DNA from: Bombyx mori
Taxonomy: Eukaryota > Arthropoda > Insecta > Lepidoptera > Bombycidae
Reading direction: 5' to 3'
Assembly: GCF_030269925.1 (NCBI RefSeq)
Contig: NC_085112.1
Location: 558,001-622,000, forward strand
Length of the DNA stretch: 64,000 bases
The notes beneath the pieces were generated by a model. It saw only the letters and a program-made list of their open reading frames with translations. It was not told the DNA's origin and searched no databases. Shown one piece after another: positions 22,019-32,422 of this stretch (position 1 is its first letter; every line of letters begins with the position of its first letter). A program made the position numbers and the translations under genes.

Positions 22019-23821
22019 TTAAAATCCTTGGCGGAAAGGATTTTTGATGGTGGGTCCCGGCGGGGTGGGGGCGGGGGCTGCGACGGGTGCAGTAGACGCC
22101 CCTGCCCTGAAAGGGTTACTGACCGTCTGTGGCTGAGCCGGTAACTGCCTCGGTTGGTTGTACTCCGCCTGCTGATATTCTTGATGGTATCCTTGCTGTT
22201 CATAGCCTTGGCTATAACTTCCTCCTTGATACGTCTGGTCGTAAGAATAATTCCCAGCATCCACATTTGATTCCTGAGTAGCTTGACCGGCACTACTATT
22301 GTACTCCAAGTGATTTTTATAGTCTCCATTAATCGGCTTCTGGTCTTGCATGGTGTAAGTCTGGTATTCTTTATCTGGTGGATCAGCCATCAAAATATTG
22401 GCTTCGTTCTCAAATGGCTTGAAGTCATAAATATGCCGAAGGTACATCAGCACTGGTGCATAAAGAAGATTACTGAACGCAATTAGCAGGTTCAAAGCAG
22501 TGAATCCAATAGCCTCGACGACTTCTCCAGCGATGATGGGTCCTACAGCATAAGCGAAGGAGTATGATATGTCAGCAATGGCATAAATACTTCCGTAGAC
22601 AGATACATAACGAACATCAACCAAGTATCCAAGAGTTGGCAGCAAAGCTGTGTCGATCAAGGCAATCCCGAAGCATATACCGCAAATAGGAATCATCAAC
22701 ATCTTATACGAACTCGCGAAAGGTATGATGAAACAACATAAACCTTCCAGAGCCAACCCACCAGCAGCCATCAACCATTGGTGTTGAGGGTACTTCTTTG
22801 CCATCTTGACGGTTATGATCACACCCAGAACATGAGGAAAGAAAGCCGGTAGCCATATCATGCCTATTTTCCAATTATCTTTAGTCAAATTGTCTTCCAT
22901 CCAAGATGAAATCGTGGGCTCTAGGAATGCAAGCGCTACATTCGACATCATTAAAGCTCCAGCGCAAACTGCGATGTAAGGATCAATCAAGAGCTTCCAA
23001 ATTGGAGTTCCAGCTGGTTTTGGTTCATTCGCCTCTTTGATCTGAGTCTTTATTGGCTTCATGACGAGTAATAACATGAATCCATCCATTAAGGATATCA
23101 ATGCCAAAATAAGAAATGGCACTTCCTTGCCCGCAAATTGATATAAAGCACCGCCAAATGGTGGAGCGACCAGGCTTCCAAAACTAATAAATGCCAGTGC
23201 TATGCCTAGTGCTTTAGAGCGCTCGGATTCTTCGGTAAATCTGTCAGCGATCATAGCCAAGCCTGATGTATCAGCAAACGCCGATCCGACCCCTTGGAGA
23301 CTCCTAGCAAAGAACAACATGCTATAACTTCTACCGCAAGCGAAGATCGATGTCGACAGGAACATAATGATCAGTCCTATCATCATGGGAATATCGTAGC
23401 CGATACGATCGATTAAAGCACCGGAAAAGGGATTAATCATCAGCTGAACTATAGCTTTTGATGCAAACAGAACTCCAGTAGCCGAATCTTGCCCCTCATG
23501 AGAACCAGGAATGATCTTCGTCGGTATCACTGTTCTGTTCCCTTCTTTGATTGGCGGCAAAGTAACCACGTGGTCGTAAGCTGCCTCACCCCATGCGCCA
23601 ATGTATCTCAGATAGTCTGGGATTATTGGCACTATGACCATATACAACATGTTGTCTAGCAACAAGGCTATAGATACTATAACGAGGATGATTTTTCTCT
23701 GGGAGGTCGGCTCTTTGATTTTCTCCCATAATATCTCCCTTACTTCCCTCACTTCCAAGTTGACGATTGGAATCATGGAATTGTCGATCCTCTGCCATAT
23801 CGTCTGTGGTCCCTCCGCCAT
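22019..23821 (-). CDS. VAChT: Vesicular acetylcholine transporter (SLC18A3 family)
   Basis: VAChT is a proton/acetylcholine antiporter of synaptic vesicles and a 12-helix major facilitator protein. The reading frame is one uninterrupted exon of 600 codons from ATG 23821; a GTG six bases earlier is in frame but is not a likely start. TM1 (about residues 44-68) carries the LLLDNMLYMVIVPIIPDY signature with Asp56. A luminal loop (about 75-118) has an NRT glycosylation site at residue 95. The family's other functional acidic residues appear as Asp184 (VGSAFADTSG), Asp390 (GIALIDTALLPTLGYL) and Asp417 (AIADISYSF). The cytoplasmic tail (about 466-600) is long, Tyr/Gln/Gly-rich, and holds two NPFR motifs (569 and 594). 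In insects VAChT lies in the first intron of ChAT and shares its first exon; the 5' acceptor here fits that plan. Confidence 0.97.
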   Translation of the reverse strand: MAEGPQTIWQRIDNSMIPIVNLEVREVREILWEKIKEPTSQRKIILVIVSIALLLDNMLYMVIVPIIPDYLRYIGAWGEAAYDHVVTLPPIKEGNRTVIPTKIIPGSHEGQDSATGVLFASKAIVQLMINPFSGALIDRIGYDIPMMIGLIIMFLSTSIFACGRSYSMLFFARSLQGVGSAFADTSGLAMIADRFTEESERSKALGIALAFISFGSLVAPPFGGALYQFAGKEVPFLILALISLMDGFMLLLVMKPIKTQIKEANEPKPAGTPIWKLLIDPYIAVCAGALMMSNVALAFLEPTISSWMEDNLTKDNWKIGMIWLPAFFPHVLGVIITVKMAKKYPQHQWLMAAGGLALEGLCCFIIPFASSYKMLMIPICGICFGIALIDTALLPTLGYLVDVRYVSVYGSIYAIADISYSFAYAVGPIIAGEVVEAIGFTALNLLIAFSNLLYAPVLMYLRHIYDFKPFENEANILMADPPDKEYQTYTMQDQKPINGDYKNHLEYNSSAGQATQESNVDAGNYSYDQTYQGGSYSQGYEQQGYHQEYQQAEYNQPRQLPAQPQTVSNPFRAGASTAPVAAPAPTPPGPTIKNPFRQGF

Positions 23822-23952
23822 GTTCACTTCTTTTATATCTGTTTACCAGTAAGATATTACTTCTTATCGCAGCTTCTGATCATCTTCTAATCCACTGTGG
23901 ACTCTCATACATCTACCGGTCGTCCTCCACAACCCTCAATGGACTTCGGAAC
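23822..23952 (-). other. VAChT 5' UTR part of the exon, with splice acceptor at 23953-23954
   Basis: On the minus strand a pyrimidine-rich tract (TTTCTGTTTGTTGTCAG) ends at 23953. The 131 bases between it and the ATG contain no coding sequence. This is where a spliced leader exon, shared with ChAT in other insects, would join. The acceptor is inferred from sequence only. Confidence 0.55.
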
Positions 23953-23999
23953 CTGACAACAAACAGAAATGATCATTTATTATCATTTCGTTTAAAGAA

Positions 24000-26040
24000 A
24001 GTTAAGGAACTCCCTGTTGTGGGATGGGGTGACTTGATTCAAAAGGATTTCGATTCGATCTTTGTTTCTGTCAGTTGGCATGGTTCCTCTGTCCGGAGCG
24101 GTCATGTTACACAACATCTTCAACCCAAAGACGATTCAGAGTCCTTTTGAACAAAGCACATTTTTGAATGACTTAAAGCACCAGAGATATTTGCCACGAA
24201 AGCATTTAAGTATACGAAGCAAAGAAAATTCACCAAATAAACATGAGATTAAAATTTAAAAGGGTTTTTTAATCATGTCTAAGAATCGCGAATTCAGCAA
24301 CCTCAGCAACTGCCACTATAATGTTTATCAGGATTATACTAGTACTTAAAATTACGTATTTAAAATTAATTTAAAAATTTGTTAAAATTTTAAATTATTA
24401 ATTTTTTTTCAATTATCTAATTATAATTTACAATGATTTAAAAGAGTCTTGGAAATACGTTTGGATTTAATAAATATAAATGTATTGTCTGTTGGACGGA
24501 TAAAAGTAGTATGAGCCCAAACATGTTGATAATGCCACCCTACCAGTTCCTACTGCGAAGCTACCTCATGTACCTCATCTTTAGAAGCCCTTTGGGATAG
24601 AAATTACAAAATTTCAAACCAATCAATCAATCATTTAGTCCGGCCAACCATTCCATTTTAAAAATACTTTTAAACTGTCAATATAACTAGGTTTTCTTTG
24701 TTAATTTCAAACGTGCACGCTTATGAATGTCGAATTAAATTTAACAGAGTTTAATATTTAACAGAATAACGTTCCAACATCGCAATTAACTAGTAACCGT
24801 TTGTAGAGGGCATGCAGCGCACCCTAATGCAATCATTTCGTTTTGAAGTTTAGGGATCCTTTATTAATGCAATTACTTCTTCAACCTGTAGTATTCGAGT
24901 TGCTAAACATAGACAGCGCACCGGTTGTGAATGACTACCACTACCCATGGAAATCGGCAAGCCCTTTGGTAAAAACAAATTCACATTGGGGTCTTATTTG
25001 AAAGATGGTAAAGCCCAAAATCTCAAGGTGGCTGGCAAAATTGACGTTTGAAATCTCAGAAAGGGATGAAAATACCCACGTTTATTTGACTATCATCATC
25101 AATCATATCGGCCTGAAATGGGACTACCGCATTTCTTTCTTTGGTTGTTGTAAAAGGCGACTAAAGGGTTCACTGGAGATGGTCAGCAGCTTGCTCTGAG
25201 TATTTATACGAAAGTACTGCGCCTAACTAGCCTAGCCATGCGTTACTAGACACCGGTGGTCTATCCTATATATTTTACGTCCGCATCAGTAGATATCCCA
25301 TTCTGCTTATTTCTAGCATGAAACAGCCGTAGAAGATACGGATATATGAAGAATGGGATATTACCTAAGACGCCTACTTCTAATGTCAAATTGGATTTCG
25401 GCATCCCCATTGTGATGAGCCCCAGTGTGTTTCTTTCAGCTTCGGTAACCACTTCACGTGAACCATTAGCCCGTTCATCCAACTACGCGAGAAATAATTT
25501 AGAAACCTTAAAATATTTTCTCGGAATATCCTCATTTAGCTTTCCATCACTCAGGTAAGTAATTATATCACCGAAAATCTCTAGAATACCTCAAAGAGAC
25601 GTTTCTAGTCAGTAATCCGGACGACTTGTTTAGCCGGAATCCAATTTGTCGCAGCGACCGGCCCGTCTAAAGACCTCATTATCCAAGCTTCGACAAAATG
25701 GGAGGGGTATTTCGCTCATTTTTACACGCTTTTTTCGACAAAATATAATTGAAAATCATTATTTTTTATTCTGTATTGTGTTAACAGAACATTAGACTCA
25801 AATTGGAGTAAAACCATTATAGGATTATTATCTGAAAGATTAATGTTTTACAATTACATTTATTATAATCTGGGTCCAAACTACGATTCCCAGTACTCTG
25901 ACTATACCGGAGACTGATCTATGTATTTACATACGTATAATTATTTACATAAATAGGTATAGACACGCAATCACATAAGAAACAAACCTTGTGTTTAAAC
26001 GAATGTTTACCCGATTATAATGACACCTGCCACTAGGCAT
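24000..26040. other. Upstream of VAChT: probable intron of the cholinergic locus
   Basis: Nothing coding is recognised. A region around 25255-25480 carries worn SINE-like text (reverse orientation). A strong donor-like CACTCAG|GTAAGT on the plus strand at about 25553-25560 follows a 70-codon open stretch, but the segment overlaps that repeat and has no homology I recognise. Confidence 0.35.
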
Positions 26041-26042
26041 AC

Positions 26043-26354
26043 CTACCATCCGTCACGCTGCACTAAACCGACCCCACCAAGCCATTTAAAACTCAACGAC
26101 AGTCTCATCACAGAGTAGAACTTTTTAGGCGTTCCTGCCCACCGAATACTAATGAGGGTTGCGATCCAGTGACTAACGAGGCAAATGATTAGGGTAAGCA
26201 ACCCTTTTCTTCGATAAAACGTTCTGGGCAGCACTTTGAAAACCAAAATGGTTAAGACTATAAGCAATATGCCACTTACTAATACTTCGATGATACTATA
26301 AGATAGGCGGATGACGTAAGCATAATCAAAAGTACTTTTACAGCTATCCAGCGA
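26043..26354 (-). other. Unassigned hydrophobic open segment (about 103 codons)
   Basis: On the minus strand a frame is open from just after a TAA at 26355-26357 to a stop at 26043. It encodes two strongly hydrophobic stretches (one around GILLIVLTILVFKV, one around LLTLIICLVSHWIATLISI) separated by a basic loop. It has no in-frame ATG near its start, so if real it would be an internal or last exon of a membrane protein; AATCAG at its upstream edge could be an acceptor. I do not recognise the family and it may be chance. Confidence 0.2.
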
Positions 26355-26841
26355 TTACTGATTTAGTTCATTTCAGACACTTCAAAGACATTTAATTGAC
26401 GGTCATTGATGACGGCGCTGCAAGAAATCTGTTTATTGATTTAATTTAGTATTACTAAACCATAGAAGCGCTTCGTGATTTGTGAATTAGGGTCACATTG
26501 TCTTATTAATTTTGAGTTTTCTAATGTGTAAAAGATACAATGTTAACAGAAGTTTTCATGCCTTTCTCGATGTTAGGTTTCATATTGCTATACATGGGCA
26601 GTCTACCTCACGCCCTACCTGGACGTAAATAACTTTCAGGTCTACATTAATGTCATAACGTAAACGACACTCCTCAACGAGAGAAATCAAGCTGAAGTGC
26701 CAGTTGTATTAAAATAGTACCTTAAAATGTACCACAATTCGAAATTGTTTAGCCGTAGAAATATTGAAGGTAACGATACTTAGTATCTTAGAAAGTGCTA
26801 TTAATTGATAAAGCTGTCAGCCTAAATAAATATTACACATA

Positions 26842-27098
26842 CTAGCTGACCCGGCAGACTTCGTAGTGCCTCAATCAATAAACAAAATACCTAAGCTTTT
26901 GTATAAAATAAACAAAAGGAATCCGTCCGGAAATTTGTTATTTTTATTAAATTCCGAGCATTCTCATATTTATCTACCTTTTAAACCTTCTCTGGACTTC
27001 TACAAATAATTCAAGACCAAAATTAGCCAAATCGGTCCAACCGCTTTCGAGTTTTAGCGAGACTGACGAACAGCAATTTATTTTTATATATATTTAGA
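26842..27098 (-). mobile_element. Non-autonomous Helitron-like element
   Basis: On the minus strand it starts TCTAAATATATATAAAAATA, passes through cgctaaaactcgaaagcggt and ends CCGGGTCAGCTAG before a T. This end text is characteristic of lepidopteran Helitrons. It is 257 bp long without coding sequence. Confidence 0.6.
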
Positions 27099-28300
27099 CT
27101 TAAAATCTTTGCCAGTGGTTGTTTTAAGTAATGTCCCAGCTCCCGCAACTTAAAAACTATCATCATAAACAGCATTTCTAAGACGAAACAAAATATAGCA
27201 ACACAAAATAATATTTTTGATAATTGAATAGAAAAAGTAATATCTCGAACTTTCTCGAGTCGTAATTTCTGAAGGAAAGCTTAGGTAGCTTTGCAAGTTC
27301 GGGCCAAGGCTGTGTCGTACGTGGTGGCGTTAAGGAAAATCGAAACAAGTTTGGTATAATTTATATAGTGATCGCGTGTTTGATAAGATGTTATTAATTT
27401 TGTAGAAAGCCATTATTTTCTTAATAATAAATCATAAATCGACTGAAAAAAGTACATTTTGCAAAAAACTTCAGGCCAACACTTAAAATTAAGCAAATGG
27501 CTACGTAATCACAATGTATTTTGCAATTCATTTTCGCTCTTTTATCAATTTGACCACTATGACTAAATGACGAAAATAAAATGTATGTATATTAATCTAC
27601 TATTGTTAGAACAAAGTTTACGCCTAATATCTCACTACACAAGAGCCTGGTATTCCAGTGAAAGGGTAGAACAGTCGCTATACAACCGAGACTTGGAGGT
27701 CTGCTCATGAAACAGTATTATTTCACATGAGGTTAATTTTAATTGCTCAATACATACATTCAGTGTAAAAATCCAATACAAAATTTCGATATTAATTTCA
27801 ATGTGATCAAATACAAAATACTTAAGATTGCTTTTATTGATTAGAAACCGCTAAAGCTTGTATAAAACACCATACGTAACTGGCGAATTGGTCACGAAAG
27901 TATTAATCTAACGAAAATATAGCGTGCTCTTGAGTTGAGTTGAGTTTTCTTTGGAAATTTCGTGTTTCATTATCCTGGTCTCTCTATTCACATTTTTGTG
28001 AAAAACGAATAGCTCTCGCTTGTTTATATTGTGCCGTCTCCAAAGATTCGGTAGGCAGCGACGTGGCTATGCTAGTTACAATTGCAATGACAAAAAATAA
28101 AAACAATTACAATTGTTTTAATTAGTTCAACCGTATCTTTCCTGTAGTTAACTTCCACAGTTCTTAAATTGTGATAAATTCCTGACCACGGCATTCTCTT
28201 AGGCCTCAATAGCATTGGAAATTTGGCGTTAGCTAATAGTATTTGAAATTGTATTTTTTCTATAAAGAAAAATATAGTTGAGCCTTTGAAAGTGTAGGGG
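27099..28300. other. Intergenic DNA, no gene seen
   Basis: AT-rich, no supported gene and no recognised repeat. Confidence 0.35.
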
Positions 28301-28304
28301 GTCG

Positions 28305-28462
28305 TGGTACAATAACTGACGTAGAGTGACGAAGGAGTCCCTAACCGAATTATATGGAAAGTAAACAGTTGTATTAAAATAGAATGAAATTGCTATTTCT
28401 ATGGGAGCCGGGGCCCCCGGGGACGGTACGGCTGCAGGCGAAACTGACGCGATATTGTACCA
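28305..28462. repeat. Short segment bounded by a 10-bp inverted repeat
   Basis: TGGTACAATA at 28305-28314 and TATTGTACCA at 28453-28462 are exact inverted repeats. The interior includes a very GC-rich block (gggagccggggcccccgggg). It could be a small MITE; no target duplication was identified. Confidence 0.3.
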
Positions 28463-28603
28463 TTTACTTATTTTTTATTAACATCATGAGTTTTTCAACT
28501 AAGTTGAAGGAACTCACCCATCTCTAAAGTCACTCAACCTGATACCAAAGGCAGATTCAATGGCATTCGAACAACAGAACGTCATTTTATTGAAGTCGTC
28601 GTG

Positions 28604-28829
28604 GCCTAAAGGATAACACACCTAACACGTCCGGTGCACGATTGACTTCCAGGGTGAAGGAATAACATCGTGAAATAAAAATCAAATCCGCAAAATTCTA
28701 ATTTGCGTAATAGAACTTTTATCTCAAGGTAGGTGGCGCATTTACGTCATAAATGTCTATGGGCTCTAGTAACCACTTCACACCAAGTGGGTTGTGAGTT
28801 CGTCCACCCATCTAAGCAATTAAAAAAAA
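28604..28829 (+). repeat. Bm1 SINE with internal deletion
   Basis: It has the tRNA-like head (gtcgtcgtggcctaaaggat, containing the A-box-like tggcctaaagg), the gaaggaataacatcgtgaaa body and the 3' end with an A-tail; the central tggtaggacctc part is missing. Confidence 0.8.
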
Positions 28830-28844
28830 GTCGCTTACTAGAAT

Positions 28845-29092
28845 CGTGATGGTCTAAAAGATAAGACCAGTGCTTAAATCCCGCAGGCATACCACTTTTA
28901 AGCTTTCTTACCAACGACATCCAAGATCATGCAATAATATAAGAGGTAATATGAATAAAACCAGCAATATGTATAAATTTCCGTAATAACTAGTGGTTAG
29001 GCTAACTATACATACGGGTAGGTGTCCCTGACCTGACTATCAGCTATGACTGAGCTACCGCGAAGCAGTCACGCATCCTGGTTTAAAGTATG
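28845..29092 (+). repeat. Highly diverged Bm1-like SINE
   Basis: Faded matches to Bm1: gatggtctaaaagataagac (head), aatcccgcaggcatacc (B-box side), tacgggtaggtg and gcgaagcagtcacgca. It follows directly behind the younger copy. Confidence 0.5.
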
Positions 29093-29528
29093 AGAAAAAT
29101 ATAAATTCAATCTCAGAAAGATAATGGAATAGATAATTTCTGCGGATTTAGCGGATTGCGTCAGTGCATGTTATAGCATAAGACCTAAAAAAAACTTTAT
29201 ATTCATATTTTTGCGCAGGTGTGCAACTACAAAAAATCACAATAAAAATTTTTATATTACTGTTATGCCACGAAGAGAATTGGGTGCATTCGAAGAAGCT
29301 ACACTCAGCATTGGGTGGATACGAGTTGAAGAAGAGAGTTATGCCATAGTTTCAGAAACAAAAGCGGTTCAAATTTATTATCTTCTTCGATATTTTGTTA
29401 CAAGAGACTTTTTGTTGGTTTATTTCTATAACATTTGACCTCGCGAATGCTTCAGCAACTTGAAACGCAAGTGAACGATCAATTATTTGTGTATAGTAGA
29501 CGGTTAAGTAAATAATTTTATTAGAATA

Positions 29529-29536
29529 CTTAACTT
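29529..29536. repeat. 8-bp target site duplication, left copy (CTTAACTT)
   Basis: It is repeated exactly at 30558-30565 on the other side of the hAT-like element. Confidence 0.75.
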
Positions 29537-30557
29537 TAGGAGTGGGTGATATAAATCGTATATAGATTCTATATCTATATATCGCAGCAATATCGTTGAA
29601 TCCGATATCGCCCCGCACGAAATCTATATATCGATATCAGCCGATACACGATATTGCTCGATGTGATGCGCATCGCCATATCGTACCGATTCGTGAATCG
29701 AAATCTATATTTCGATATCAGCCGATACACGATATTGCTCGATGTGATGCGCATCGGCATATCGTACCGATTCGTTAATATCAGCAATATTCGTTTGGTT
29801 CGTATCGAATCGGCCAGAGTGAGTGAGCGCACGATAGGGATATCATGTGATGAATGAAACAGAAACAGGCATTATCCATACAATTGTAAACCTTATATTT
29901 AAGTCCATATGTCTGTAGATTATACTTAGCGTATCAGCAGGATACAATTAAGGAAAGAAGTTTCAACTTTCGACCCTAACTTTAATGCAGTATAGCCTAT
30001 TTGCATCGTTGAATTTAATTTCACGCGCTTTGACCTTGAACTAGAATTTTTGGACAAGTGTTTATAAATATTTAAAAGTTTTTTGTGTTTGAATTTTAAA
30101 GTACACATTTTTCTATTTTTAGTTGAATCCAAATAATTGAGTTTATTTCTTGTGTTTGTATTAAACTTTTGAAATCTACACTCTTTTGGTATATTTTGTA
30201 ATTTTAAATTAAGACACAAAATACTAAAAACTGAAAATAATGTAGCCAGTCCTAAGCCTGGTAAAAGCATGAAGGAAAGTTTTTTTGATATTTTTATTTT
30301 CATGTTCTTTTTATTACTTTATGATCATATTATAAATTGATATCAGAAAACCAACCGTATAACGTTGACTTAAATCTATATCTACTACGATATTATATCA
30401 GCGTATCGTTTCAAATCTCAAATATCATGAATCGAGAAAATCTACTAGCATCCATCAATATATAGATTCAGAACATATATAGATTCAATATCCGATATTG
30501 ATCCTCGATATATAGATACGATTCGATACGCGGCAAAACCGATATTACCCACTCCTA
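29537..30557. mobile_element. Non-autonomous hAT-like DNA transposon (1,021 bp)
   Basis: The ends are TAGGAGTGGGTGATAT and, on the other strand, TAGGAGTGGGTAATAT: a 16-bp terminal inverted repeat with one mismatch. CTTAACTT is duplicated on both sides. An 8-bp duplication with TAGGnnTGGG-type ends is the hAT signature. The outer 290 and 200 bp are packed with CGATAT/ATATCG words, including an 81-bp unit in tandem (29618-29698 and 29699-29779). The core (about 29926-30303) has a 125-codon minus-strand open stretch of low-complexity, Lys/Leu/Ser-rich sequence that I cannot match to a transposase, so it is classed as non-autonomous. Confidence 0.75.
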
Positions 30558-30565
30558 CTTAACTT

Positions 30566-31851
30566 ATTCGTTTTGTTTTTTAGTTACTTTAAGCTTTCAG
30601 GAAGTTTGTTGGTAGCTTATTCAGGACCGGCTCGGATACGTACTATCATCCCGCCAAGTCAATATTTTTTTATGGAAATTTTGTCTATTTTGGAAACGTA
30701 GAGATCTAAAACACACAACGTATGTTTACAAACACTAAACACTTCAAGTTATTACTTTAAAAATTTATGACATTTGTGTGGGCTAAAATTTAATAATTTT
30801 TTATCATGATCCAAAACTACCTTCGACCGTACAGGCGGCATCTTCAAAGGGCAGGTGAGGTAGGGTGAGTTAATTTCAGCGGGGGTTGCAACGTGTCCCG
30901 GGGGAGGGGTGCAGACAGGGCAAAGCAGGGAGTGACCTGTCCCGTAGAGCTTTCGAGGGGTGAAAAGCTCCGACGTTGAGCTTTGAATTTTTTATAGCGT
31001 TTTTTCGCTGAAAGCTCTCAATGTTTTGTTTGTTCTATTCGTTTTAAAAATATCTTCTGTCATGAATTGAATATGCGATGGGGAATTTGTATTGTTGCTT
31101 TTTGAGTATATTTCTTTTTTAGAAAACATGCAGCTTCTAGTAAGTTTGGCTAATTTTCGTGAGGCAATATAAATTGAGTCTTATCATGATTATTTTAACA
31201 GTTAGCAGTCACTCCAGTCTAAAGAACGGGACATTATTTCACTGCTTGTGTTGTTTGCATACATGGATCAATATGACTCCACACCGCATTGAGCGTATTA
31301 ACCAGTATAACAAGAACGTCTATCACTACGAAGGAACACGATCACGTAATGACATTTGTAAATGATGAAGCTAGATAATATTGGAGTTCAGGGTTGTTGT
31401 GAGTTCACGCTAATTTGTGATCTTCTAATTAGAATCTTTCTATTACAGAACAATTACGGTATCTAACGATAGTACGGCTTGTCTCTGGAAATGCTTTGAT
31501 TCTTTCAACACTTTGAATAAAATTGATTCAGTAAAATTGATCAGACAATATAAATTTTAAATGCATATTAGATAGATTGTAACAATAGTTGCTTTTATGA
31601 ACTTTAGAATCACGAATAAAATATGGTTTTAGAATCATTATAGTGAAGTGTAGCCTGTGATTCATTCATAATTAATAGATCGAATACTCATTTAAAAAAT
31701 AAAGGAAACATATAATCGTTTTGTACTATTTTCTCGGCGGGGTCCGCCTTTGTTCAGTGACTGTGTGTGAGGGGTTCAAACACGTCACGATATCTCATTT
31801 ACTTCATCACTTACATCTTCATTCAGAAAGAAAATAAAACAGCGTCCTTAG
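30566..31851. other. Intergenic DNA, no gene seen
   Basis: A GC-richer block at about 30840-30990 (ggggaggggtgcagacaggg) is unassigned; the rest is AT-rich. Confidence 0.35.
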
Positions 31852-32177
31852 TTTTTTTTCCCCTACCTTTGCCTTGAGAGGCTATTTCAGCTTCTCCTTG
31901 ACGTGTAGGTGAGCTCATGGGGCTCAAACCGGGAGTGTTGCTAACACCGGCCCTAACAAGAGCAGTGCTTCGCAGAATCTACCACCGGATCGGAAACATG
32001 ACCCACTGAGAAGACCCGCCGAGAAACTCAGTGGGGTGTGTCTATGGGTTAATTTAGTCCTCGAGCCCTTCGTCGCAAGCAACTGGTTTGACGAGGACGG
32101 TGACCGGTGCCTGTGGTACCTAAAAGCACCGTTAATGGATCAGGAGGATCCGTAAAGACGTGCTTAGGGCCATTCTC
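31852..32177 (-). mobile_element. 5'-truncated Jockey-clade LINE tail, target of a second Jockey
   Basis: A T-run at 31852-31859 is followed by the Jockey 3' region (gcagaatctaccaccggatc, gacggtgaccggtgcctgtg, gatcaggaggatccgtaaag). It ends near 32170, where the next Jockey element is inserted; the sequence that follows 35942 is no longer Jockey. Confidence 0.75.
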
Positions 32178-32187
32178 AGTGATGAAG
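32178..32187. repeat. 10-bp target site duplication, first copy (AGTGATGAAG)
   Basis: An exact second copy is at 35933-35942. It defines both ends of the truncated Jockey element. Confidence 0.85.
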
Positions 32188-32422
32188 TTTTTTTTTTTTT
32201 TTTATGATTGTGGTGGCCCGAAGGCCTTTCCAGTTTCACCAGGACAGGTGGGCGAGCAAAGGCTCAGCCAAGAGGGGTGGGATTTGCTAACAACTGCCCG
32301 AGCGCCTCCGAAGGAGACCTAACAACTCAAGAGCAATTGTTTCGCGAATGAATCTACTACCGGATCGGAATCGCGACCCGCTGAGAAGATCCGGCGAGAA
32401 ACTCAGCGGGCTGATGCATGGG

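Noticed and set aside
23825..23827. GTG as an upstream VAChT start, giving 602 residues
   Set aside because: An in-frame ATG follows two codons later (23821) and is the normal eukaryotic start; family proteins begin at an ATG in a comparable place.
25346..25558. Plus-strand exon ending at CACTCAG|GTAAGT
   Set aside because: The segment overlaps worn SINE-like sequence, no acceptor or homologue is evident, and one good donor alone is not enough.
29926..30303. 125-codon minus-strand frame inside the hAT-like element as a transposase remnant
   Set aside because: No hAT dimerisation domain, zinc finger or catalytic block is recognisable; the composition is low complexity.
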